From assembly GCA_021787595.1 (NCBI GenBank), contig JAJYLQ010000006.1, positions 12,408 to 76,407 of the forward strand: 64,000 nucleotides of DNA, read 5' to 3'. Position 1 is the first letter of the stretch. Every line of letters starts with the position of its first letter. This document shows positions 7,770 through 16,806 of this stretch, in pieces. Position numbers and translations under genes: made by a program. This stretch comes from Chloroflexota bacterium (lineage in GTDB: Bacteria; Chloroflexota; Anaerolineae; Anaerolineales; Villigracilaceae). The notes below the pieces were generated by a model. It did no database searches. It was given only the letters and a program-made list of their open reading frames with translations, and was not told the origin of the DNA.

Positions 7770-10700
7770 TCGTTCGCGGCTTTCCACGCGTCCCGGATGG
7801 CGCGCCGCCATGGAACGTTCTCGATATAATTCCGACGCGATACTTCATCACCGAATTTAGACGCCTGCGCGTTCAGCAGTGCGGCGGCATCGCTCAACAC
7901 CGCGTGGGAACGCGGGTCTTTTTGTTTTTCCAAAGCCCGGTAGCAGGCCAAATAAATCCGCAGGGGCTCCTCGGTGCCTTCGAATGTTCCGCCACCTGCA
8001 AGATGAGCCAAAACTTCATTCGCCCATTCGCCCGCGGAGTCTGCATCGTTTGTCTCCAGCGCCCATTGGATGAGGCCGGCCATTGGCTCCATGCCGAGGC
8101 TGGGCTGATCCAGCTCCCTGCGGAGGTTCAACGATGCTTCGAAGGCCCGGCGTGTCTGCTCGAATTTCGCGTCCAACAAGAAGGCGTGACCAAGATACAG
8201 CAGCCCCCACGCTTCGCCCGAGCGTTCGCCCGTCTTACGCGCCAGTTCAATTGCCTGGCTGGCATATTGAATCGCAGCCGAAGCTTCACCCTGAATACAT
8301 GCGACATTGCTCAAATTGATCAGCACGTACGTTTCCTGATACTGGTTTCCAACCTGGCGCGCAATCACAAGCGCCTGTTCGAGATAATCGCGCGCGGAAG
8401 ACAGATCGCCCTGCATGCCTGCAGCCCAGCCGAGATTTCCCAAAGCGATGCTTTCGGTATACCGGTCTCCCCGCTTGCGCGCAAGCGTATGCACCTGATC
8501 GTAATAGCTGCGCGCAGCGGAGTAATTTCCCTGAACAAATCCTGCCGAGTTTCCGAGGTTGTTCAATGACTTCAATTCCGCGCTGTGATTATGAGTCTCG
8601 CGAGCAATCATCAGGGATTGTTCGAAATAGTTGTGCGCGGCAGCCGGATTCTTTTGTTCGAGGGCGATCAGTCCCATGGAATTGAGGATGTTTCCCTCCT
8701 CCAAACGCTTCCCGGCGCCGCGAGCGAGATTCAATCCCGCCTGCGCCCGGCGGTTTGCCTCATCCAATTTCCCCTGATGCATCAAAGCCAGAGGCCAGAC
8801 GCGATAAGCATCCAGCGCGATCGCGGCATCGTCCGTCAATTGCGCCAATCGCACAACGCGCTCAGCATGGGAAATGGTTTCAGGATACCTGCCCACCGTG
8901 AACGCGTAATCCATGCGCATTGCCAAAACCTGCGCCGCGCAATGATCGTCATGCAGTCGGTGCGATAGTTCGTCGAGCAAATTCAAATTGTGCGCTTGTG
9001 CGGCGCGATCCCCCATGCGGCTGAAAACCCCAGTCTGTTCCAGCAATAAATCAAATTGCATTCGAAGATCATCCAGCGATGTCAGAGCCAACGCGCGGCT
9101 GTAATAATCCACGGCCTGAACATTCTGATAAACATCCGCCGCAGCTCTTGCCGCTTTTGCAAGATACGATCCCGCCTTCTGGACAAGGTTTGCGTGTTCA
9201 GCATGATAAGCCAGCTCACCGTAATGCAATTCCAAATCATCTGCGTAAAGCTGCTCCATGGAGGAAACTGCCAGCCCGTGCAATTCTCTTTGCCGCGTCG
9301 CCAATTGCATCGAATAGGCCGTATCCCGCGATAGCGTATGGCGGAACATATACCTTTCCCCGTCCAGGCGGAACCAGATATCCGCCTGTTCGGCCCGCTC
9401 GACCATCTCCATCAGCCGGTCCGTTCTATCCAACATTCCCGCCAGCAGTCGGATGTCGAACTCCCGGCCAAGAACGGCCGCCATCTGCACCATCTCACGG
9501 ACTCCGCGGCTCAACCCGTCAAGGCGCGCAACCAGCACCGCGCGCACGTCGGTTGGGAGCAAAGTCGCGGCCTCCGGTCCCGCATGATAATGCCCATCTT
9601 CATGCTTTCGCAGCATTTTGTTTTCGAAGAGATAACGCAGAAGCTGTTCCGCGAAGAATGGATTGCCTTCCGCGCGTTCTTCCACCCATTCCTGCAGCGC
9701 AGCGGAAATGGGACTGCCCAGGGTGTTCTCGGCAATTCGGCTGAGTTCGCCTGCGGAGAGACCCGCCAAATTCAGGAACTGAATATTGGCGACCCGGGTC
9801 AACCCGGCGATTGCGATGCCGGAACGTTGAGTTGCAAGGATCGCAATTGGATAATTTTTCTTTTCGTCTGCGGTGATCGAGCGCGTGAAGTAAGACAAAA
9901 ACGCGAGAGTTTCCTCATCCAGCCATTGAATGTCTTCGATGAAAAGAATGATGGGTTTTATCAAGCTCTCGGCGCGCAGCAAAGCGCCCAGCGCCAGGAA
10001 AGTATTCTCGTGCCGTCCTTTCGCATCCAACTGCTCGTACAATGAACCCGGCTGTGCCAGCCCCAAAAGAGCAGACAGAACTGAACGGATGCGAGCCAGC
10101 TCTGCCGAAAGTTCGCCATCCGGCACCTCTTCGATCAGGCTGCCCAGGCATTGCGTGAAATTTTCGAGATTCGCCTCGGCTGACTGGGAATCAGAATAAC
10201 GAAAACGATTCTCCAGCCAATTTTTGAATGGGTTCAAGGGTTGGCGCAGGATTTCATCGGATTGACAAACGATCCAGCGCGCGGGCGCGTCTCTCAATGA
10301 ACACGAGGCTTGAAATCCATGAACCAGCCGGCTCTTGCCGATGCCCGCCTCGCCCTGCACCACAGACACGCCCGCAAATTTTCCCCCGGATAATGGCTCA
10401 ATAAATTTCGACAATTGGTCCAATTCCGCGCTTCGACCGACGAAATCGCCGTGATACACCTTTTCCGCCAAAGATTTTCGACCCAGCAGGGCAAAGGCCT
10501 TTTGTCTTTCTCCAAATCCCTTGAATTCGTATTCATCCAAATAGCGGACTTCAAAATGCTTTTCTACGCGCCGCGCGATTTCCTCATCGAGCCGGATCTC
10601 ATCGCTGCCGGCAGAGTTCATCAGCCGGGCGGCCAGATTGACCCCCCACCCGTATGCGGTGTAGTCCTCGCGCAAGCTCGCGCCCATGAAACCCGCGTAA

Positions 10701-11686
10701 GCAATCCGGTAGGAGATCCCGGCCCGGAGCGGAAGCCGCGTGCGCTTGGCAAGATCAAGAATGAAATTGACAGCGCGCTCCACATCTGTCTCGTGCGCGG
10801 AGGGTGCGCCCCAAAACATCAACAGGTTGAAACCTTTGTCGCCCAGATCGGGGCGCAAAAAATACCCGCCATAGCGCGACTGCAATTCAAAAACCGTTTC
10901 GATGAAAGGCGCGACCAGCGCCTCGTCTGTAATCCCGGCGGGGATATCAATGAACAAATTAACGACCTGGCGGAATTCGCCGACGACCGGTAAATTTAGA
11001 ACGGCATCGGAGCAGAAAATGCTGATAAGCTCGGAATCCGGTTCCGGGTCCGGGATGAAGCGCCGCGCTGGCAGGTCTGCATGGATACCAAAAACGTGAA
11101 AACAATCTCCCCACGGCTTTGCATCCACAGCGCCTTGCAGTCTCGCGTGGCCGGCTGCGTCCAACATGATTGTCCCAGGCTCGGCACATTCTTCGGCAGT
11201 CACCGAACTTCCGACGCTTGCCCCGCGAAAGCAATAGGTCGCGCGTTTGCCATCTGCCGATTTGAATACCTGCCAATCCGTCCGGCCAAATCCCAGCCCG
11301 ACTTTAAGAAAGATCGGAAATTTTCCGAAGCGGGTCGCCGTCTCTGGATGTGTTTTGGTGTGTTCCTGAATCTCCCACGCCGCGGCGAGGCAGCGCATCA
11401 GCGCGGGACTTTGGGATGGATCGTCCGGAAATATCGCGGTGATCGCATCCCCGGTATATCCCACCACATACCCGCCATGGGCATAGACGGCCTCGACAAG
11501 CGGCCCAAAGAAAACGCGCATCACTTCTGCCAGCGTCTCGGCGCCGGCCTGGCCGTGAGCCGCAAGCGCGTCGGTCATTTTGGAAAACCCGGAGAGATCA
11601 GCAAACATCGCCGCGGCCTGAAAAGAGCCGCGGTCATTGCCGGCGCGGTATTGCTCAAGAATAAAGTCAGGGACTAATCGGCGCAT
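7766..11686 (-). CDS. Tandem class III cyclase - AAA ATPase - TPR protein (soluble-adenylyl-cyclase-like)
   Basis: A 1306-residue cytoplasmic signalling protein. Residues about 25-205 are a first class III cyclase domain with both metal aspartates (FADLSGFS and YTGDAITAIF). Residues about 235-415 are a second cyclase-like domain (LFIDIPAG, GDKGFNLLMFWG, and GWGVNLAARL with the transition-state Asn/Arg). An AAA/STAND-type ATPase follows (GRSAELDQL about 415, Walker A GEAGIGKS about 447, Walker B FIEDIQWLDE about 582), then TPR repeats to the end. The order C1-C2-NTPase-TPR is that of mammalian soluble adenylyl cyclase. The frame also opens at a TTG at 11755 inside mobile element copy 2, so I prefer the ATG at 11686 (MRRLVPDFIL). 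Cyclic-nucleotide output is likely but untested. Confidence 0.88.
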   Translation of the reverse strand: MRRLVPDFILEQYRAGNDRGSFQAAAMFADLSGFSKMTDALAAHGQAGAETLAEVMRVFFGPLVEAVYAHGGYVVGYTGDAITAIFPDDPSQSPALMRCLAAAWEIQEHTKTHPETATRFGKFPIFLKVGLGFGRTDWQVFKSADGKRATYCFRGASVGSSVTAEECAEPGTIMLDAAGHARLQGAVDAKPWGDCFHVFGIHADLPARRFIPDPEPDSELISIFCSDAVLNLPVVGEFRQVVNLFIDIPAGITDEALVAPFIETVFELQSRYGGYFLRPDLGDKGFNLLMFWGAPSAHETDVERAVNFILDLAKRTRLPLRAGISYRIAYAGFMGASLREDYTAYGWGVNLAARLMNSAGSDEIRLDEEIARRVEKHFEVRYLDEYEFKGFGERQKAFALLGRKSLAEKVYHGDFVGRSAELDQLSKFIEPLSGGKFAGVSVVQGEAGIGKSRLVHGFQASCSLRDAPARWIVCQSDEILRQPLNPFKNWLENRFRYSDSQSAEANLENFTQCLGSLIEEVPDGELSAELARIRSVLSALLGLAQPGSLYEQLDAKGRHENTFLALGALLRAESLIKPIILFIEDIQWLDEETLAFLSYFTRSITADEKKNYPIAILATQRSGIAIAGLTRVANIQFLNLAGLSAGELSRIAENTLGSPISAALQEWVEERAEGNPFFAEQLLRYLFENKMLRKHEDGHYHAGPEAATLLPTDVRAVLVARLDGLSRGVREMVQMAAVLGREFDIRLLAGMLDRTDRLMEMVERAEQADIWFRLDGERYMFRHTLSRDTAYSMQLATRQRELHGLAVSSMEQLYADDLELHYGELAYHAEHANLVQKAGSYLAKAARAAADVYQNVQAVDYYSRALALTSLDDLRMQFDLLLEQTGVFSRMGDRAAQAHNLNLLDELSHRLHDDHCAAQVLAMRMDYAFTVGRYPETISHAERVVRLAQLTDDAAIALDAYRVWPLALMHQGKLDEANRRAQAGLNLARGAGKRLEEGNILNSMGLIALEQKNPAAAHNYFEQSLMIARETHNHSAELKSLNNLGNSAGFVQGNYSAARSYYDQVHTLARKRGDRYTESIALGNLGWAAGMQGDLSSARDYLEQALVIARQVGNQYQETYVLINLSNVACIQGEASAAIQYASQAIELARKTGERSGEAWGLLYLGHAFLLDAKFEQTRRAFEASLNLRRELDQPSLGMEPMAGLIQWALETNDADSAGEWANEVLAHLAGGGTFEGTEEPLRIYLACYRALEKQKDPRSHAVLSDAAALLNAQASKFGDEVSRRNYIENVPWRRAIRDAWKAAND

Positions 11687-11743
11687 CAGACGAACCCGGT
11701 TGACTGATTTTACACTTAAGTTGCCCGGCAACCAATCTTTCGC

Positions 11744-12030
11744 GGGTGTGCTCAAAGGTTGTAAGCGTATTTTGATGCGCAGGGCTAAAGCCGCCTGCTC
11801 AGTACATGGAAATTGTCGCCACGGCGACGCCTTCGGATTAGCTCCCTGAGTCGGCTTTTAGCCGACTTCCATGGGCTGAGGCAGGATTTCAATCCGCCGG
11901 AATGGTTGCAGACTAACAAACTTTGATACTGTTGGCGAAATCGGGAATTGCGCCTGCTTACCCGTTTAGCAGGCACACATTTACGGATGGAAAATGAATT
12001 CGCCAACAGTATCAAACTTTGTGCACTCCC
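11744..12030 (+). mobile_element. MITE-like element, copy 2 (287 bp)
   Basis: Same element as at 5052. Left end GGGTGTGCTCAAAGGTTG; right end is the complement of GGGAGTGCACAAAGTTTG. The flanks match imperfectly (ATCTTTCGC at left, ATCTTTGGC at right), as expected of an older insertion. The internal hairpin is AGTCGGCT/AGCCGACT (11849-11867), different from that of copy 1 but still fully paired. Core 11940-11998 between arms 11922-11939 and 11999-12016; this core is the exact reverse complement of the core of copy 3. It ends 58 bp upstream of the cyclase ATG, so it may carry or displace that gene's promoter. Confidence 0.8.
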
Positions 12031-12051
12031 ATCTTTGGCTCTCTGGGAATC

Positions 12052-12193
12052 GCCGTGATTAAGAACTTTCGTACACGGAGTACACAGATAAACACGGACG
12101 AACGCGGATTTTTAAAAAGCTTTTTCCGTGTGAATCCGTGCAATCCGCGGCAACGCCCTGCGCCCTTTCAGGGTCCGTGTACAGAATCACGGC
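12052..12193. repeat. Palindromic intergenic repeat
   Basis: Nested inverted arms GCCGTGATT (12052-12060)/AATCACGGC (12185-12193) and GTACACGGA (12071-12079)/TCCGTGTAC (12174-12182). The interior holds the phrases ACACAGATAAACACGGACG and GTGTGAATCCGTG, which look like widespread intergenic repeat modules. Lies between mobile element copy 2 and the SpoU gene; no gene seen in 11687-12257 apart from these repeats. Confidence 0.6.
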
Positions 12194-12257
12194 AACTCCT
12201 AATGAGCCCAATCTTTGAGATGCGAATCCCTGGATGAGCGCGGCTATAATGTGAAAC

Positions 12258-12920
12258 GTGAACAAAACATCCTACGAAATCCGCGTCTGCCAAAACTGCG
12301 GGCTGCGCTATCCGCTTGTCAAAGATCAAAAATTCGGCGAACGTTGTCCCGCCTGCCTCGGACAAACCGTCGCGACGCTTGAACAGACTCTCGACCGCGA
12401 GCCGCAAACTGATGACCAGGCACTCGATTCAAGAATCAACCTGCGCGTCCTTTTGGACAATGTCCGTTCGGCATGGAACGCCGGCTCGATCCTCCGTTCG
12501 GCAGATGGCTTTGAATTTCGGCACGCTTACTTGTGCGGCATCACGCCGACTCCCGAAAACCCGGAAGTCCGCAAGACGGCGCTCGGCGCGCAGGATTCTG
12601 TTGCATGGTCAGCGCACAAAAATGCCGTCGAATTGATAAAGCAATTGAAAACAGACGGTTTTGAAATCTGGGCGCTCGAGAAAACCGCAAGCTCCGCGCC
12701 GATTCATTCTGCCATACAGCCATCGAATGCGCCGAAGAACATTGTGCTGGTTGTCGGCAATGAAGTCACCGGCGTTGATCCGGGCATTTTAGAAATCGCG
12801 GATCGTATTGCGCATCTCCCCATGCGCGGACAGAAACGATCCTTCAACGTCGCGATTGCATTCGCCGTCGCCGCGCAGATTCTGCGCTCGCAATATTTGG
12901 CCGGAGATGAACGGGGGTGA
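12258..12920 (+). CDS. SpoU/TrmH-family RNA 2'-O-methyltransferase with N-terminal zinc ribbon
   Basis: A 220-residue SPOUT methyltransferase. An N-terminal zinc ribbon (CQNCG at about 11, CPAC at about 31) precedes the catalytic domain. The three SpoU motifs are present: NVRSAWNAGSILRSADGF (about 69), LVVGNEVTGV (about 167) and HLPMRGQKRSFNVAIAFAVA (about 191). The enzyme uses S-adenosylmethionine to methylate a ribose 2'-OH of tRNA or rRNA; which site cannot be told. The zinc ribbon is an add-on possibly for RNA binding. It converges on the oxidoreductase gene with a 30-bp gap. The ATG at 12258 gives a complete zinc ribbon and follows no clear ribosome site. Confidence 0.9.
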   Translation: MNKTSYEIRVCQNCGLRYPLVKDQKFGERCPACLGQTVATLEQTLDREPQTDDQALDSRINLRVLLDNVRSAWNAGSILRSADGFEFRHAYLCGITPTPENPEVRKTALGAQDSVAWSAHKNAVELIKQLKTDGFEIWALEKTASSAPIHSAIQPSNAPKNIVLVVGNEVTGVDPGILEIADRIAHLPMRGQKRSFNVAIAFAVAAQILRSQYLAGDERG

Positions 12921-12950
12921 ACGCCAATCGAAAATATTCTTGAGATTACT

Positions 12951-15914
12951 TCATGTTCCCTTGTGCCCTTCGGGGTGATTTTTTAAATGCGCGCGTAAAA
13001 CGCGTTCGACAATCACAATCGGATGCTCGACCACCGCGCCCGTTCCCTGAACGATTTGCATCCGGCACGCAGTTCCCGTCGCGGCAATCATCGCGTCCCC
13101 GCGCTGGTTGACCTGTGGAAACAACTTCAGCGCGCCGATCTTTTGTGACAGGTCGTAGTGTTCGGCTTCGTAGCCAAACGTCCCGGCCATGCCGCAGCAG
13201 CCAGCATCCGTCAGTTCGACTTCGAATCCACAGGCGCGCAAAAGCTCGACCGTTGCCTTCGCCCCATTTGGCAGTCCGTCATCAGACGGGCCTTCCGCGC
13301 TTTGATGGCAGTGCGGATGAAATTTAATTTTCTTTGCGGGCACAGACTTTTTCAAATCCGGGAATTTATCGGAACGAATCAAAAACTCATCCAGCAGCCA
13401 AATCCTGTTTTTGCGTCGAGATAATTCTTCGGCGCGTTCCGGCAGCAGGTCCGCATAATCATTCTTGAGCATATAAATTTCCGGCGGCTCGATTCCCACC
13501 ACAGGCAAAACGCCATCCGGGTCAAAATGATTGATTGTGCCCAGCACCTTGATCGCATGTTGGCGCGCCGCTTTCAAAAAACCTTTTGAAAACAGCGCCG
13601 CGCCTGCGCCCGTCACAGGCAAAACCTTCACGTCGAATCCGAGTTCGGACAAAAGATCGAACGCAGCCTGTTCCACCTGCGGCTCGACGTAATGCGAATA
13701 CGGATCGGACAAAAACAAAACAGGTGAACCGGAAATCCGGGTTGTTTTTATTTTCGCTCGCCGGGCTGAAAACCTTGGGAACGGCCGTTCGGGAGTAATT
13801 CCAATCATCCCTGAGAGAATCCGCCGCGCAAAAGGAATCCCACTCACAAAATTCACAACCGGCGCAATTGCTGAAAGCAATTTTGCCGTCACGTGAAAAT
13901 AGCCAAACACATCATCGCGCAGCGGACGCCGATGTGATTTGTAATATTCATCGAGGAACGCAAATTTGAGCTTCGCCATGTCCACGCCGCTCGGACATTC
14001 GGCTTTGCAGCCTTTGCAGGCGAGGCAGAGATCGAGGGCCGAATAGACCGGCGCCTCGAGCTTCGAATATCGAATATCGGAGTCCGATATTCGATATTCG
14101 ATATTCGGGCTGGCAACCATGGCCCGCAATAAATTCGCACGCCCGCGCGTCGAATTCTGTTCCTCGCGCGTCGCTTGAAATGACGGGCACATCGCGCCGG
14201 TGTCTTTGCGGCAAACGCCCTGCCCATTACATTGCTCGATTGCGCCAGCGAGCCCATCTGCGTGAGAAAAATGCAAAGGCGTCTTCCAAACGCGAGCTTG
14301 ATAATTCGTCCCATAACGCAAATGCGAATCCATCGGCGGCGCATCGAACAGCTTGCCCGGATTCAATAATCCGTCTGGGTCGGCGGCATGTTTCAACGCG
14401 CGCATCGCGGCGATCAATTCTTCGCCGTAGGTTTGCTTCAGCCATTCGCCGCGCGCGATTCCGTCGCCATGTTCCGAGGCCATCGAACCGCCCAAACGCA
14501 AAGTCAGCGCCAGCGCCTGCTCCGCGATCTCCCGCAAATCATGAACGCCGCTGCCTGTCTTCAAATTCAGGATTGGGCGGATATGCAGACATCCCGCCGA
14601 GGCGTGCGCGTACATCCCGCCTTCCGTTCGATGGCCGCTCAAAATTTTTTCGATTTCGCGTACGAAGTCACCCAGCCGCTCGACCGGAATGGCGCAATCT
14701 TCGATGAATGTTGTCGAACGCGCGGGCTGCTGCCGCGAATCCAAAATGCCCAAACCGACTTTGCGGATGCCCCACACGCGCCCCTGCTCTTCATTCGACT
14801 CGGCGATCACGACATCTTCACGCAGATGTCGAACCGCGTCTTTCAGGACTTCAGGCCGGTCCCCGCTAAATTCAACGACCAGCACCGCAGCCGGGTCGCC
14901 GTCAACCCAATCCATTTGACGCGCATACGCCGGGATGCCGCGCGCCAACCGCAGAATCATTTGCGGAATCAATTCGATCGCGGACGGATGATGTTCCAGC
15001 AAACTCGGCACAGCGTCGCAAGCTTCAGCATTGCTGTGATAGGCAAGGATTCCCAGTATTGTGTATTCCGGTTTTGAAACAAGATTGACCGTTGCGCGTC
15101 GGATGACTGCCAGTGTTCCTTCGCTGCCAGCCAGGAGAGGAGCAAGGTTCAATGTGGAAGGTTTAAAGCTGGCAGGATAGGAATCGCCAATCCATTGCGG
15201 CGGCCTGGAGGGTGACCACGGCAGCAGATAATTCAATCTGTATCCAGCCGAGTTGCGCCACGATTTTGGATAATGTCCTTTGATGGCTTTGGCGTACTTC
15301 TCCCTGATTTCACGCGCTTCAAAAACGATATTCGATAATCGGGATTCGGAATTCGAGTATCGAGTATCGAACAACGAATCGTCGAATGCCGCCAAGCTTC
15401 CGTCCGAAAGAATCACATCGGCAGACAACAAATGATCGGCGGTCATGCCGTATAAAATCGAATGAGCGCCGGTTGCGTTGTTGGCAATGACTCCGCCCAT
15501 CGTGGCGCGTTCCGCGGAGGCAGGGTCCGGGCCGAATTGAAGGCCAAATTTGGCGGCGGCCCGGTTGAGGGTCGAAAGAACGACGCCGGGTTCGACCGTC
15601 GCGGTTTTCGCATCCGCATTGATTTCGACAATTTGATCGAGCCAGCGCGAGCAATCCAATATCAACGCTTCGCCAATCGCCTGCCCCGCCAGCGATGATC
15701 CCGATCCGCGCGGAAGGATCGGCACCTTATATTTCGCAGCCAATTCAATCGCGTAATGCAAATCATCCTGCGTGCGCGGAAGCGCGGCGCCAAGCGGCTC
15801 GATTCGATAAATGGATGCGTCGGTACTGTAAAGAACGCGCGCACCGAGGTCGAGGCGGATGTCGCCGGTAAAACGTTTGCGAAGTTCGGCGATGAAGTCA
15901 GGATTCAAGGGCAT
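12951..15914 (-). CDS. FAD-linked oxidase / Fe-S oxidoreductase fusion (GlcD-GlpC type)
   Basis: A 987-residue fusion. Residues about 1-540 are an FAD-binding PCMH domain and oxidase C-terminal domain (PRGSGSSLAGQAIG, GGVIANNATGAHS, ASEHGDGIARGEW) as in glycolate, D-lactate and D-2-hydroxyglutarate dehydrogenases. A ferredoxin-like segment follows with CLACKGCKAECPSG (about 625-640), then a CCG/heterodisulfide-reductase-like domain (HPHCHQS about 865, DAGCCGMAG about 905). It should oxidise a 2-hydroxy acid and pass electrons through Fe-S clusters at the membrane. Two palindromic repeats (15326-15369 and 14064-14100) are inserted in frame at residues about 182-196 and 605-617, between domains or in loops. 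Substrate unresolved. Confidence 0.88.
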   Translation of the reverse strand: MPLNPDFIAELRKRFTGDIRLDLGARVLYSTDASIYRIEPLGAALPRTQDDLHYAIELAAKYKVPILPRGSGSSLAGQAIGEALILDCSRWLDQIVEINADAKTATVEPGVVLSTLNRAAAKFGLQFGPDPASAERATMGGVIANNATGAHSILYGMTADHLLSADVILSDGSLAAFDDSLFDTRYSNSESRLSNIVFEAREIREKYAKAIKGHYPKSWRNSAGYRLNYLLPWSPSRPPQWIGDSYPASFKPSTLNLAPLLAGSEGTLAVIRRATVNLVSKPEYTILGILAYHSNAEACDAVPSLLEHHPSAIELIPQMILRLARGIPAYARQMDWVDGDPAAVLVVEFSGDRPEVLKDAVRHLREDVVIAESNEEQGRVWGIRKVGLGILDSRQQPARSTTFIEDCAIPVERLGDFVREIEKILSGHRTEGGMYAHASAGCLHIRPILNLKTGSGVHDLREIAEQALALTLRLGGSMASEHGDGIARGEWLKQTYGEELIAAMRALKHAADPDGLLNPGKLFDAPPMDSHLRYGTNYQARVWKTPLHFSHADGLAGAIEQCNGQGVCRKDTGAMCPSFQATREEQNSTRGRANLLRAMVASPNIEYRISDSDIRYSKLEAPVYSALDLCLACKGCKAECPSGVDMAKLKFAFLDEYYKSHRRPLRDDVFGYFHVTAKLLSAIAPVVNFVSGIPFARRILSGMIGITPERPFPRFSARRAKIKTTRISGSPVLFLSDPYSHYVEPQVEQAAFDLLSELGFDVKVLPVTGAGAALFSKGFLKAARQHAIKVLGTINHFDPDGVLPVVGIEPPEIYMLKNDYADLLPERAEELSRRKNRIWLLDEFLIRSDKFPDLKKSVPAKKIKFHPHCHQSAEGPSDDGLPNGAKATVELLRACGFEVELTDAGCCGMAGTFGYEAEHYDLSQKIGALKLFPQVNQRGDAMIAATGTACRMQIVQGTGAVVEHPIVIVERVLRAHLKNHPEGHKGT
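14064..14100. repeat. In-frame palindromic repeat inside the oxidoreductase gene (perfect 18-bp arms)
   Basis: Perfect inverted arms CGAATATCGAATATCGGA (14064-14081) and its complement (14083-14100) with a 1-nt spacer. On the coding strand it yields NIEYRISDSDIRYSKLE, low-complexity sequence not expected in this enzyme family, just before the CxxCxxC cluster segment. The frame is kept. Confidence 0.85.
15326..15369. repeat. In-frame palindromic repeat inside the oxidoreductase gene (imperfect)
   Basis: Imperfect inverted repeat starting CGATATTCGATAATCGGGATT and ending GAGTATCGAGTATCG, the same ATATTCG-type unit as at 14064 but diverged. It encodes DTRYSNSESRLSNIVFEA, a polar insert after the LSDGSLAAFDD segment of the FAD domain. 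Confidence 0.75.
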
Positions 15915-16000
15915 GCCAGGATTCTACTTTGTTAAACACAACGGGCACGAAGTACTCGAAGGAAAACCCTTGTGCCCGCCGTGTCCTTTGTGTTAAATCC

Positions 16001-16747
16001 TTACTTTGCTTTTCCCTGATTCGCGACTGCCGCAGCCGCCTTCGCCACTGCTTCTTCATCACCGAGATAATAATGTTGGATCGGTTTCAAATTGCCATCG
16101 AGTTCGTAAACCAGCGGGATGCCGGTTGGAATATTCAGCTCAGGGATTTCCGCATCCGAAATATCATCAAGATATTTAACGAGCGCGCGGATGCTGTTGC
16201 CGTGTGCTGCGATCAAAGTTCGCCTGCCGGATTTGATGGCTGGCGCAAGCGTACCGTGCCAATACGGCAGCACGCGCTCGAGCGTGATCTTGAGCGATTC
16301 GGTGGCAGGCAATTCATCCGGCTCGAGACCCGCGTAGCGCGGATCAAAACGCGGATGGCGTTCATCGTTCCATTCCAGCGCGGGCGGCGGGACATCATAA
16401 CTGCGCCGCCAAATCTTTACCTGCGCCTCGCCAAATTTCTCCGCCATCTCGGCTTTATTGAGTCCCTGCAGCGCGCCATAGTGACGCTCGTTCAATTGCC
16501 AGGCATTCGTCACAGGAATCCATTCGAGATTCATTTCCTGAAGGACGATCCACAACGTTTGGATGGCGCGGCGCAAAACAGACGTGAAAGCCAGATCGAA
16601 AACATAACCGCCGTCTTTCAGTAATTGTCCAGCCGACAGCGCCTCCGCGCGGCCCTGATCGGTAAGCCCGACATCGGTCCAGCCTGTAAAGCGATTCTCC
16701 AGATTCCACGCGCTCTGTCCGTGACGAAGCAAAACGAATTTGTACAT
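16001..16747 (-). CDS. gpmA: 2,3-bisphosphoglycerate-dependent phosphoglycerate mutase
   Basis: A 248-residue dPGM of full length. The phosphohistidine motif [10 protein letters not shown] is at residues 6-15, followed by the family strings [11 protein letters not shown] and [12 protein letters not shown], and the second catalytic histidine in [15 protein letters not shown] (about 180-194). It interconverts 3- and 2-phosphoglycerate in glycolysis and gluconeogenesis in the cytoplasm through a phosphohistidine intermediate. The ATG at 16747 fits the conserved N-terminus ([10 protein letters not shown]) with AAGGA upstream. The 86-bp gap to the oxidoreductase gene carries a short inverted repeat around GGGCAC/GTGCCC. 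Confidence 0.95.
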   Translation of the reverse strand: MYKFVLLRHGQSAWNLENRFTGWTDVGLTDQGRAEALSAGQLLKDGGYVFDLAFTSVLRRAIQTLWIVLQEMNLEWIPVTNAWQLNERHYGALQGLNKAEMAEKFGEAQVKIWRRSYDVPPPALEWNDERHPRFDPRYAGLEPDELPATESLKITLERVLPYWHGTLAPAIKSGRRTLIAAHGNSIRALVKYLDDISDAEIPELNIPTGIPLVYELDGNLKPIQHYYLGDEEAVAKAAAAVANQGKAK

Positions 16748-16806
16748 ATCCTTCTCCGTAAATCAGGATTGAATTTCGCAGCCGGAGAATTGGATCCTTC
16801 CGGTTG

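Noticed and set aside
9338-10045. 235-residue plus-strand frame inside the cyclase gene
   Set aside because: Antisense to the ATPase domain, which has clear Walker motifs on the other strand.
11687-11755. TTG start of the cyclase gene at 11755
   Set aside because: The TTG lies in the end of mobile element copy 2 and the extra residues show no conservation pattern; the ATG at 11686 is simpler.
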